Source: JACOVP01 sp035289145 (lineage in GTDB: Archaea; Nanobdellota; Nanobdellia; SCGC-AAA011-G17; UBA489). Taken from it: DNA of 21,234 nt. A program made the position numbers and the translations under genes. This document shows, in pieces, positions 13,920 to 20,634 of the stretch (position 1 is the stretch's first letter; each line of letters starts with the position of its first letter). The notes below the pieces were generated by a model. The model worked only from the letters and a program-made list of their open reading frames with translations. It made no database searches and was not told the origin of the DNA. The stretch is taken from NCBI GenBank assembly GCA_035289145.1, contig DATDXZ010000044.1:1-21234 (forward strand). Direction: 5' to 3'.

Positions 13920-13927
13920 TTTATAAA
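13920..13927 (-). promoter_or_regulatory. TATA box for the archaeosortase gene
   Basis: TTTATAAA on the minus strand is centred 24.5 nt before ATG 13899. Confidence 0.55.
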
Positions 13928-13951
13928 AGGTTTATGTAAAGCCCATATAAC

Positions 13952-13959
13952 TTTATAAA
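13952..13959 (+). promoter_or_regulatory. TATA box for the membrane sensor gene
   Basis: TTTATAAA is centred 27.5 nt before ATG 13983. The two divergent TATA boxes are only 32 nt apart, so the promoters probably influence each other. Confidence 0.55.
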
Positions 13960-13982
13960 TTACAAGAGAACTGGACAGCTCA

Positions 13983-15566
13983 ATGAAGCTCACACATCAG
14001 TTAATTATTGGATTTGGTATTCTCACGATCTTTGTCATGATTAGCGGAGTTACGGGTATTCTTGCAACTGATGCTATTAATCAGAAAGTAGAGACTTTGA
14101 CAAGAGTGACAGGTCCCACAGTCCAGATTATCGATGATATGATTATCACGACTGCCCAGATGAACAGGATTCTTCAGGAGTTTGCCGCTGAAGACGATGA
14201 GACTGATCTGGAGAACTTAAGAAGTGAATTTGACAGCTTGCATCAGCAGATCATTACGCTTCATGCGGATGCCTTGGAATTGATTGCAGACGAGAATCTC
14301 TTGGAAAATCTCCAGGCTTCGAATAAAAAATATACCACGCTCAAAGAAAAAGCATCCAACTTGATGGCTGCCAGAAAAAATGAGTTGTCAACGATAGATC
14401 AAGAAGAGCAGGAAAGATATAAGATGCTCAAGGATGCGCTCATCAAGCAGGTCAACGATGAGTCCAAAGAATTAATCGCGCTCCTCAATGAAGTATCTAC
14501 TCGGGTAAGTACGCTCAACAAGAAAGCAGATGAAGAATCATTGTCTGCATTGAAGACAGCATCAACAGTCTTGATCATTATGACTTTGCTGAGTATGGTC
14601 TTGGCAGTTCTTTTCGCAGTAGTCTTGGGAAGAGCTATCCTCATGCCCATCAACGAGCTGGCTCAGGCGGCATCCAAGATCAGCACAGGTAATTTCGACG
14701 TTACAGTCAAGGAAACAAAGATCAATAAAGAGCTGGCAAATTTGACAAATACTTTCAATAAGATGATTACCAGTTTGAAGGGAATGTTGGAGGAAAGTCC
14801 TCGCTTGAAGCAGTTTATGGATATCGTTCCTTCTGCGGAGAAGCTCTCAAGCAGACCAGAGAAATTCAATCTTGCCTCAAGTGCTAGCTATCTCTTGAAA
14901 GAATCTCCAACGAATAAAGCATATGATATCTTCGTCGATAAGATAACGCATAATGTCCAGGGGCTTTGCATCAGCAGAATGAACCCTGGACTGATTAAGA
15001 AGCAGTATGACTTGCAGAAAACACCTATCTTGTGGTTGTCCGATATCAAGGATTCAAAGATCTTTTCATCCTCAGACATTCTGATTATCAGCAAGCTTAT
15101 TTTAGATTTTATAGGAAAAGCAGAGAAAAGTGTGGTGCTCTTAGATCGTATTGATTACCTCATCGCCAAGCATGGATTTCAGGAAGTGCTAAAGCTGATT
15201 ATCAAGCTCAATGATCGGGTCATGGTCAGCAATGCGATTTTATTAGTCCCGGTAGATCCTTCCTTGCTGAGATCAGAAGAATTTACCTTCCTGGAAAAAG
15301 AACTCCAATTCCTGCCAGAGACTGGAGAAAAGATGGATCTGCCTCCAGACTCCTTGAGAATTATGACTTTGATCGCCAATAGAAAGGCATTAGGAAAGAT
15401 AGTTACATTTAAGGATATTGCTCACGATTTGAATATCACAGCTCCAACCACACAGCGTCGTATAATTGACTTATATAATCGCGGTCTCATTACTATAACA
15501 AAGCAGGGAAGGAACAAGATCCTGCAGTTAACACAGGAAGGAGAGCGCCAGCTGAAAACAAAGTAA
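13983..15566 (+). CDS. Membrane sensor with HAMP, DUF835-like and winged-helix domains
   Basis: The domain order in 527 residues is: short N-terminus; membrane helix 1 (7-29); an extracellular helical region of about 160 residues, probably a four-helix bundle as in chemoreceptors (30-190); membrane helix 2 (193-216); HAMP linker (217-270, with MPINELAQAASKISTGNFD); a domain resembling DUF835 (about 300-440, with GLCISRMNPGLIKKQY, TPILWLSDI and VVLLDRIDYLI); and a C-terminal winged helix (about 456-525, with TFKDIAHDLNITAPTTQRRI and GLITI). It looks like a one-component, membrane-tethered transcription regulator: the outside signal passes by HAMP to a cytoplasmic DNA-binding domain without phosphotransfer. 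No histidine kinase or methyl-accepting signalling tip is present. The signal and target genes are unknown; the divergent archaeosortase is an obvious candidate target. Confidence 0.82.
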   Translation: MKLTHQLIIGFGILTIFVMISGVTGILATDAINQKVETLTRVTGPTVQIIDDMIITTAQMNRILQEFAAEDDETDLENLRSEFDSLHQQIITLHADALELIADENLLENLQASNKKYTTLKEKASNLMAARKNELSTIDQEEQERYKMLKDALIKQVNDESKELIALLNEVSTRVSTLNKKADEESLSALKTASTVLIIMTLLSMVLAVLFAVVLGRAILMPINELAQAASKISTGNFDVTVKETKINKELANLTNTFNKMITSLKGMLEESPRLKQFMDIVPSAEKLSSRPEKFNLASSASYLLKESPTNKAYDIFVDKITHNVQGLCISRMNPGLIKKQYDLQKTPILWLSDIKDSKIFSSSDILIISKLILDFIGKAEKSVVLLDRIDYLIAKHGFQEVLKLIIKLNDRVMVSNAILLVPVDPSLLRSEEFTFLEKELQFLPETGEKMDLPPDSLRIMTLIANRKALGKIVTFKDIAHDLNITAPTTQRRIIDLYNRGLITITKQGRNKILQLTQEGERQLKTK

Positions 15567-15577
15567 AAATCTTTATG

Positions 15578-15606
15578 TATTTTTCACTATTTTTCACTAT
15601 TTTTTA
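15578..15606 (+). terminator. Tandem T-rich terminator
   Basis: A 10-nt unit TATTTTTCAC is repeated (15578-15587 and 15588-15597), followed by TATTTTTT. Successive T runs just after a stop codon suit archaeal termination, and the near-exact unit suggests local duplication. Confidence 0.6.
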
Positions 15607-15613
15607 AGCTATC

Positions 15614-15621
15614 TTTATAAA
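15614..15621 (+). promoter_or_regulatory. TATA box for the RNA candidate at 15641
   Basis: TTTATAAA predicts transcription from about 15641-15645. No sizeable ORF follows, and a separate TATA box serves the lipoprotein gene, so this one should drive an RNA. Confidence 0.5.
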
Positions 15622-15640
15622 TAAAATCACCTTAATGAAA

Positions 15641-15773
15641 TTGTTCTTCGAAAGACCTCCGTTTGCACCAACTTTGCAGCGCAACACAGCAGCCCGGGAT
15701 TCCGGGTGCGCTTGTTGTCGTCTTTATGATTCTACGATGTTCATGCTCAGGATGCTTCAGCTGAGGATTTTTT
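15641..15773 (+). ncRNA. Structured RNA candidate with terminal hairpin
   Basis: This non-coding segment of about 130 nt is clearly more GC-rich than its surroundings. Visible structure: TCTT/AAGA hairpin (15645-15655); a long imperfect stem-loop with CAACA (15682-15686) pairing TGTTG (15713-15717), AGC with GCT, and apex CCCGG-GATT-CCGGG (15693-15706); and a last hairpin CTCAG (15746-15750)/CTGAG (15761-15765) followed by six T (15768-15773). A TATA box lies at the right distance upstream. It matches no RNA class I know: there is no tRNA T-arm, and no SRP or RNase P core motif that I can see. Guide RNA or a new class is possible. Both this and the RNA candidate at 8079 contain CAGGATG, perhaps by chance. 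Confidence 0.5.
15746..15773 (+). terminator. Hairpin plus T-run
   Basis: CTCAG and CTGAG form a 5-bp stem with a 10-nt loop, followed two bases later by TTTTTT. It looks like the 3' end of the RNA candidate. Confidence 0.45.
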
Positions 15774-15817
15774 ATACTGTTTGGTAAAGAATTTTTGCAA
15801 GAATTGAAAAAGAAACA

Positions 15818-15825
15818 TTTTTAAA
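15818..15825 (+). promoter_or_regulatory. TATA box for the lipoprotein gene
   Basis: TTTTTAAA is centred 25.5 nt before ATG 15847. Confidence 0.6.
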
Positions 15826-15846
15826 CAAGGGATTTTTCCAAGTAAT

Positions 15847-16527
15847 ATGATCAAGAAAGAGTTGATAGCACTTCTCGCGATGTTAGTAGTGATTACAGCT
15901 TGCGGTTCGCAAACAGCTACATCTCCTACAGCTGTTGGCAACGGATCAGGCGTAGAGCAAAGCAATAATGGTCCTGTCGTTGTAGCAGAATCTAATTTAG
16001 ACTATTGCAAGATGATTCTCAAGACACTGCAAGCACAGGTAAATACTTTCGACCGTCAAGAAAAGACCATCAAGGCAAATATAGATAAGACAAAAGCAAC
16101 GATTACAGAGCTCAAGGCAAAGAGTGCGGCTCGAGAAGCTATTGAGGAAGAAGAACTAGAACTCAATGACTTGAACGGACGTTTAAAAAGTGCGCAGGCT
16201 GATCTCGCAGATGCAAAAAAGAAGTTGACAGATGCTAATGCCAAATGTACCAAGATCGCAAAGAAAGGGGACAAGGCAATCTGTAATGAGTTCCGGGAAG
16301 ATCTTCAGGATCAAACAAAAGATGCTCAAACTGCTCTAGCAAAAGAAGAGGCAAACTTGGAAAATATCAAGAAGCAATATGACGCTGCAAAAGCAGCAGG
16401 AAAGACAACACCTTTCTTAGTAAGCATCGACGAAGAAAAGCAGAAGAAGAATTTGGATATTCTCAAGGTAAAGAATAACATTGACAAGCTAGGTCAGATG
16501 TTAGTGCAGTTAGAAGGGCGTTGTTAA
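15847..16527 (+). CDS. Predicted coiled-coil lipoprotein
   Basis: The protein has 226 residues. The N-terminus is a lipoprotein-type signal peptide: two lysines, a hydrophobic core (LIALLAMLVV) and a lipobox ITAC with the modifiable cysteine at 19, then a Ser/Thr/Gly/Asn-rich flexible linker. The rest is a long coiled coil (about 50-120 and 145-226) with further cysteines at about 54, 134, 145 and at the very C-terminus (GRC), which could form disulfides outside the cell. It should be exported and anchored to the outer face of the membrane. The function is unknown. It is transcribed alone from a leaderless TATA promoter. Confidence 0.8.
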   Translation: MIKKELIALLAMLVVITACGSQTATSPTAVGNGSGVEQSNNGPVVVAESNLDYCKMILKTLQAQVNTFDRQEKTIKANIDKTKATITELKAKSAAREAIEEEELELNDLNGRLKSAQADLADAKKKLTDANAKCTKIAKKGDKAICNEFREDLQDQTKDAQTALAKEEANLENIKKQYDAAKAAGKTTPFLVSIDEEKQKKNLDILKVKNNIDKLGQMLVQLEGRC

Positions 16528-16557
16528 GTTCTAAAGACTAAGATATAAGAAGAGCAC

Positions 16558-17904
16558 TTAGAAAGAAATATCTTCTGCTGTCGGAGTTCTTTGGTGCCGT
16601 TGCAATAGCGGTGTAAAGTCCAAGTCTTTGGCAAAAGCCAATCTCCATTCCAATTCTGCATTCTTCAAGTCGCTAATCTTCATTTTCGTTGCCATATGCT
16701 TGTTTAGATAAAGCATGTGCTCCTTGCATTTTTCTTTGTCAAAGGGCAGGTGTTCATATTTAGTCTTAGGTTTAGGCACTAACGGATTGATAGAAGCGTG
16801 GATTCTTCGTCCAAAGCGTTTTTTAGTTTCATCAATAAAAGTAATCATCTCATCTAAATCTGTGATAGTCTGGTCTGGCAGTCCAATAATGAAGTACATC
16901 TTGATCTGCTCAAACCCTTGCTTCGCTGCTCGATCAATCATCTCGAAAAACGCTTGGTCTGTAATCTTCTTGTCAGTCAGCATGCGTATGCGTTCATTCG
17001 CTTCAGGAGCAACAGTCAAACTTCTTTGTCCTCCTTTTCGAATAAGCGTCAGGAGTTCATCATCTAAGTATTCTAATCTTAAGGAAGGAACCGAAAAGGG
17101 AATTTTCTGATCAACTAGCCATTGTAACAGTTTCTTTCGTTCTGGATGCACAAAAGAAGGGGCATACATCACTACCTTTTCTCGTTGGTCAAGTTTCATG
17201 CCGTCTTGAATAGCTTTGATCAAGAAGCCGACTTTGCGATATTTGAGTTTAGGATAGATAGTAGGAATCGTGCAGAATTTGCAGGTGAAAGGACAGCCTC
17301 GCTCAACTTCAAGGAGGAACGCTTTGCCAAAGACATACGATTTTTCCAAGTGTTCCGGCAACGGTTGATAAATCGGATAGGGCGAAGTGTTCAAGTCTGC
17401 GGATGCAGGTATGATCTGTTTTGTCAGTCCAGGAACAAACACTCCATGATACTGTGCAATGGCTTCTAGGAAACATGGTTTCTCAGGATGTTGTTCATAA
17501 GTTTGTAAGATCTTGACTATAACTTCTTCTGCATCGCCAAGCACAAAGAAATCAATATACTTCGTCAAGGTTTCCGGGTTGGAAGTCACGCAAGGGCCGC
17601 CGGCAAAAATAATTTCATCTCGTTTTTCTTTTGCAGAGGGAAGAGCATTCTCTTTGAGAACGTTGAACAGATTAAAGTAGTCTAATTCATATTGAAAGGT
17701 AAATCCAATGAGATTGAAGTTTTTTAGTCCATCACATTTGTCCAGGAACTTGCGTTCACAGCTCCAGTTTGGCAAGTGGTTGACAATATTGTAGAAGATC
17801 AAAGGTGCTAAAGAATACAACCCACCATAATACAAATTAGGATACACTATGGCAAGGGAGTGCATGCCTTTCTTCCAGGATTTTTGAAGTGTTGGGTATT
17901 CCAT
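16558..17904 (-). CDS. Radical SAM protein with B12-binding-like N-terminal domain
   Basis: This 448-residue cytoplasmic iron-sulfur enzyme has an N-terminal part (about 1-150) resembling the cobalamin-binding-like Rossmann domain of B12-dependent radical SAM proteins (LIGFTFQYELDYFNLF, IIFAGGPCVTSNPE, DFFVLGDAEE). No clear DxHxxG cobalamin-binding motif is seen, so B12 binding is doubtful. The radical SAM domain follows, with ERGCPFTCKFC carrying the cluster cysteines C204, C208 and C211 (CX3CX2C), then SLRLEYLD, SLTVAPEANERIR and MYFIIGLPDQT. The C-terminus is alpha-helical. The domain order resembles the YgiQ/TIGR03960-like archaeal and bacterial group; the reaction is unknown. A TATA box on the minus strand (17933-17926) gives 25.5-nt spacing to the start. 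Confidence 0.88.
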   Translation of the reverse strand: MEYPTLQKSWKKGMHSLAIVYPNLYYGGLYSLAPLIFYNIVNHLPNWSCERKFLDKCDGLKNFNLIGFTFQYELDYFNLFNVLKENALPSAKEKRDEIIFAGGPCVTSNPETLTKYIDFFVLGDAEEVIVKILQTYEQHPEKPCFLEAIAQYHGVFVPGLTKQIIPASADLNTSPYPIYQPLPEHLEKSYVFGKAFLLEVERGCPFTCKFCTIPTIYPKLKYRKVGFLIKAIQDGMKLDQREKVVMYAPSFVHPERKKLLQWLVDQKIPFSVPSLRLEYLDDELLTLIRKGGQRSLTVAPEANERIRMLTDKKITDQAFFEMIDRAAKQGFEQIKMYFIIGLPDQTITDLDEMITFIDETKKRFGRRIHASINPLVPKPKTKYEHLPFDKEKCKEHMLYLNKHMATKMKISDLKNAELEWRLAFAKDLDFTPLLQRHQRTPTAEDISF

Positions 17905-17925
17905 ATGTTTTATGAGAAATGGCGA

Positions 17926-17933
17926 TTTTTAAA
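17926..17933 (-). promoter_or_regulatory. TATA box for the radical SAM gene
   Basis: TTTAAAAA on the minus strand is centred 25.5 nt before ATG 17904. Confidence 0.55.
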
Positions 17934-18130
17934 GATGAGTACTCTGAGAAAATCGAAAGAATCACGGATAATATCAAAATTTCAGAAAAACAGAAGATAA
18001 GCTCTAAAAACTCTCCGGAAAAATAGAAAAATTTCCGAATTTTCTGTGCAAAAATATATAAATAACTGATACTTAAGAAAATATATGAAAATGCTTATAA
18101 TCTGGTTTATAACAAAGGTGTTAAACTAAT

Positions 18131-18364
18131 ATGAAGCGAGGCATGAAAGTATTCTATTGGTTGTTAGGATTATTCGTTATTTATCTAATCATAGAATTGT
18201 TTAGAAAAATTTTAGGCGGAAGTCTTGGATTCGAAGAACTAGTCATTGGTCTTCTTATAGCAAACTTAGGGTATGTTATTACACTCCATGGAAAGATTGG
18301 AGAGATAAAAGCAGAATTATCCAAGCATCTAGGTTGGCACGCTGGAAGAGAGAGTCATCATTAA
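18131..18364 (+). CDS. Small membrane protein, two predicted helices
   Basis: The 77-residue protein has a basic start, a first membrane helix (VFYWLLGLFVIYLIIELF, about 7-24), a second (ELVIGLLIANLGYVITL, about 36-52), and a charged cytoplasmic helix ending in WHAGRESHH, rich in histidine. The layout of a membrane hairpin plus a short amphipathic helix (KIGEIKAELSKHLGWH) recurs in small archaeal membrane proteins of unknown function and in holin-like proteins. A second in-frame ATG at 18143 would shorten it by four residues. Possible TATA boxes lie at 18094-18101 and 18105-18112. Confidence 0.7.
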   Translation: MKRGMKVFYWLLGLFVIYLIIELFRKILGGSLGFEELVIGLLIANLGYVITLHGKIGEIKAELSKHLGWHAGRESHH

Positions 18365-18432
18365 CATATTTGAGAAAAGATAAAAAGTACGAAATATGAA
18401 ATGTAAATCGTAATCATTATAAAAAGAAAGTA

Positions 18433-18440
18433 TTTTATAG
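18433..18440 (+). promoter_or_regulatory. TATA box for the DHH phosphoesterase
   Basis: TTTTATAG is centred 25.5 nt before ATG 18462. Confidence 0.5.
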
Positions 18441-18461
18441 AGCCTAAGATGTAGCATCCCT

Positions 18462-19532
18462 ATGGAATCTTTTGAGATACAAAAGTCAAATTTCTTTTCT
18501 TTCATAAATAGAATCGCTCCCAAAGAAAAAATTGCTATTATAGCCCACGCAAACTGCATTGACGGCATGGCTTCAGCGATATTCATGGTCGAGCTGCTCA
18601 AAAAGAAATATCCTTCGTTGCCTAGTCCTCTTATCCATTTTTTACACTATGGGGCTGGAACGTTAGATAGTTTAGAAGGTCCATTTAAGAAAGAGGGCAT
18701 AAATAAAGTCTGCATTCTCGACTTGAATGTTGATTATAATATCCTGGAGGAATTTGAAAAGTTCAGAAGTAGCTTTGACGTGTTGTTTGTTGATCATCAT
18801 CCATTGAATCCAAAGTTGCGTTTAAGTGACCAAGTCATTAAGACACATAAAGATGATTGCACTGCTCTGGTGCTTTATCGATTTGGAGAGGGATTGATCG
18901 ATGAAAAGAAAGGGTCATGGCTTGCTTGCGTTGCTGCAGTCAGTGAATTTTCCTACAAGAAGGAGGAGAATGTAAACTTTATACAAAAATATTATCCTTC
19001 TTTCACTGTAGATGCTATAGAACATTCTGAAATACTAAAAGTAGTCAATAAAATGGGTTCTCTTGTGATTTATTATGCGGAGGATTGTCTAGCGGCTTAT
19101 GAAATCATACTTCATGATAAGCGTGAGAAGATTGAAGAAGCGCATAAGAAAGTCTCAGCAGAAATAGAAAGAGCACTAAAGGATTTTGAGCAAAATGCAG
19201 AGTCAGTGTTTGACAGAAAGTTGTATTTTTATTTCCTGCAGTCGAAGTATGATATAGATTCAAAGCTGTCTACCATGCTTTCTCTAAAATATAAAGGAGC
19301 AACGATAATTGTATGTTCTGGAGTGGAAAAAGACATATTGCATGTCTCTAGCCGCAACAATGGAGATAATTTAGCATACCCGATGCATGAAATGATACGA
19401 GCAGGTATAAAAGGATTGGAAAACGCGCTTGGCGGAGGTCATGCTGCTGCCACAGGAGGTTCATTTTTGCGAAAAGATCTTGCCACATTTAAAGAGCAGG
19501 TGAAGGAATTCGTAAAGACATGGATAAAATAA
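18462..19532 (+). CDS. DHH-family phosphoesterase (NrnB-like)
   Basis: This is a manganese-dependent phosphoesterase of the DHH/DHHA1 superfamily, 356 residues, cytoplasmic. Motif I is HANCIDGMAS (29-38), the H-x-N-C-x-D-G form found in NrnB-type proteins rather than the HxDxDG of RecJ. Motif II is ILDLN (85-89), the DHH signature is VDHHP (110-114), and the C-terminal DHHA1 part carries GGGHAAATGG near residues 324-333. Relatives degrade short oligoribonucleotides or cyclic (di)nucleotides; which of these applies here is not shown. A helical stretch (about 225-250) joins the domains. A single-gene unit is likely, with a leaderless TATA box upstream and a T7 run after the stop. Confidence 0.87.
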   Translation: MESFEIQKSNFFSFINRIAPKEKIAIIAHANCIDGMASAIFMVELLKKKYPSLPSPLIHFLHYGAGTLDSLEGPFKKEGINKVCILDLNVDYNILEEFEKFRSSFDVLFVDHHPLNPKLRLSDQVIKTHKDDCTALVLYRFGEGLIDEKKGSWLACVAAVSEFSYKKEENVNFIQKYYPSFTVDAIEHSEILKVVNKMGSLVIYYAEDCLAAYEIILHDKREKIEEAHKKVSAEIERALKDFEQNAESVFDRKLYFYFLQSKYDIDSKLSTMLSLKYKGATIIVCSGVEKDILHVSSRNNGDNLAYPMHEMIRAGIKGLENALGGGHAAATGGSFLRKDLATFKEQVKEFVKTWIK

Positions 19533-19534
19533 CT

Positions 19535-19542
19535 CTTTTTTT
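19535..19542 (+). terminator. T-run after the DHH gene
   Basis: CTTTTTTT immediately follows the DHH stop codon; archaeal oligo-T termination is likely. Confidence 0.5.
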
Positions 19543-19562
19543 CGGATTCTAAGCGCAAAAAC

Positions 19563-19570
19563 ATATAAAG
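19563..19570 (+). promoter_or_regulatory. TATA box for the exonuclease/Nudix operon
   Basis: ATATAAAG is centred 26.5 nt before ATG 19593. Confidence 0.55.
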
Positions 19571-19592
19571 AAGAATAAGTCTCTGTCGTTCT

Positions 19593-20159
19593 ATGATAGT
19601 TGTCGAGATAGAAACAACTGGGCTGGATCCGCAGAAGCATTCGATCATCAGTATTGGTGCAGTGGAGTTTGAGCATCCGGAAAATCAGTTCTATGGAGAG
19701 TGTCGTCCGTGGGAAGGAGCGGAGATAGATCCCAAGGCCTTGCAGGTAAACAAATTCACCGCGCAACAAGTGGCCACGCAGCAAAAAACGCAGCAAAAGT
19801 TGTTGGAAGAATTTCTTGCTTGGACAAAACCAATCACAAACAAAACTATGGCTAGTCAGAACGTCTGGTTCGACGTGTTATTCCTCAGGACAGCATGCGC
19901 AAGAGAGCAGCAACAATGGATCTTCGGCAATAGGTATATGGATGCGCATGCATTGGCTTATGAACATTTTGCTCGTGCTGGAAAACTTATTCTCAAAAAA
20001 GAAGGCACCAGTGATATTAATTTGGATAAGATTCTAACTTTTTTAGGCATTGAAGTTCGCGGTGCAACGCATAATGCTTTGGAAGATGCGCAATTGACTG
20101 CAGAAATTCTCTCACGATTCATTCATGGAAAAAACCTATTGCCGCAGTATAAGCAATGA
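19593..20159 (+). CDS. DnaQ-like 3'-5' exonuclease (DEDDh)
   Basis: The 188-residue protein has the three exonuclease motifs: ExoI VVEIETTGLDP (3-13), ExoII NVWFDVLFL (90-98, D94) and ExoIII HNALEDA (H160, D165), the HxxxxD form that defines the DEDDh subgroup, which removes nucleotides from 3' ends. In ExoI the first metal ligand, normally Asp in DxE, is Glu here (E5-x-E7); Glu could still bind metal, but activity may differ. There is no polymerase or other fused domain. The stop overlaps the start of the Nudix frame in ATGA (20156-20159), making an operon of a nuclease with a nucleotide-hydrolase remnant. Confidence 0.87.
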   Translation: MIVVEIETTGLDPQKHSIISIGAVEFEHPENQFYGECRPWEGAEIDPKALQVNKFTAQQVATQQKTQQKLLEEFLAWTKPITNKTMASQNVWFDVLFLRTACAREQQQWIFGNRYMDAHALAYEHFARAGKLILKKEGTSDINLDKILTFLGIEVRGATHNALEDAQLTAEILSRFIHGKNLLPQYKQ

Positions 20160-20592
20160 CAGAACAAAAACAGCGACCAAGCGTTGGTATAGCTGCAATT
20201 ATTAGGAAAGGCAAGAAAGTGTTGATGATGAAAAGAAGAAATGCGCATGGTGCTGGTACTTGGTGTTTTCCAGGCGGTCATCTAGAGTTAAATGAAACTT
20301 TCGAGAAATGTGCGCAGCACAAGACAAAAGAAGAGACTGTATTAACATAAAAAATATCAAGTATATATACGCAATCAATACAATGTTCAAAAAAGATCGC
20401 AAGCATTATGTGACTGTCTTTATGGCTTGTGACTATGCTGGTGGTGAAGCAACACTCAAAGAGCCTGACAGGTCTACAGACATAGGCTGGTTCTCCTGGG
20501 AGAACTTGCCCAAGCCATTATTCTTGCCTATAGTCAATCTTCTGAAGCAAGGAAACCCAAACATTTATAAAGAAACTATTACTAGGCAATAG
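20156..20592 (+). pseudogene. Nudix hydrolase interrupted by a frameshift
   Basis: The first frame (20156-20350) encodes a typical Nudix N-terminus (VGIAAIIRKGKKVLMMKRR, WCFPGGHLELNE). At about 20338 a single missing base, most simply one G of GG in the codon for the box glycine after EET, throws the frame into TAA at 20348. Reading on in the -1 frame restores INIKNIKYIYAIN and continues with family-like sequence (HYVTVFMACDYAGG, DIGWFSWENLP) to 20592. In the Nudix box (GX5EX7REUXEEXGU) the RE pair reads HK, a second defect. Either the gene is decaying or a sequencing error lies here; the HK change favours loss of hydrolase activity. It is coupled to the exonuclease gene. Confidence 0.82.
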
Positions 20593-20600
20593 CAACAAAA

Positions 20601-20610
20601 GAGAGGTGGA
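20601..20610 (+). promoter_or_regulatory. Shine-Dalgarno pointing to ATG 20615
   Basis: GAGAGGTGGA stands 4 nt before ATG 20615, which is out of frame with the long surface-protein frame (ATG 20635). It decides between a frameshift near the start and a 16-codon leader ORF. Confidence 0.55.
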
Positions 20611-20634
20611 CAGCATGAAGGAGCTTCCAAAAAC

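Noticed and set aside
17817..17833. CCACCATAAT, resembling the reverse complement of the 24-nt near-repeat
   Set aside because: Only ten bases match, and it lies inside the radical SAM gene where it encodes conserved residues (YYGG).
18016..18037. CGGAAA ... TTTCCG inverted repeat in the gap before the small membrane protein
   Set aside because: A six-base stem in very A/T-rich DNA is too weak to call an operator or terminator.
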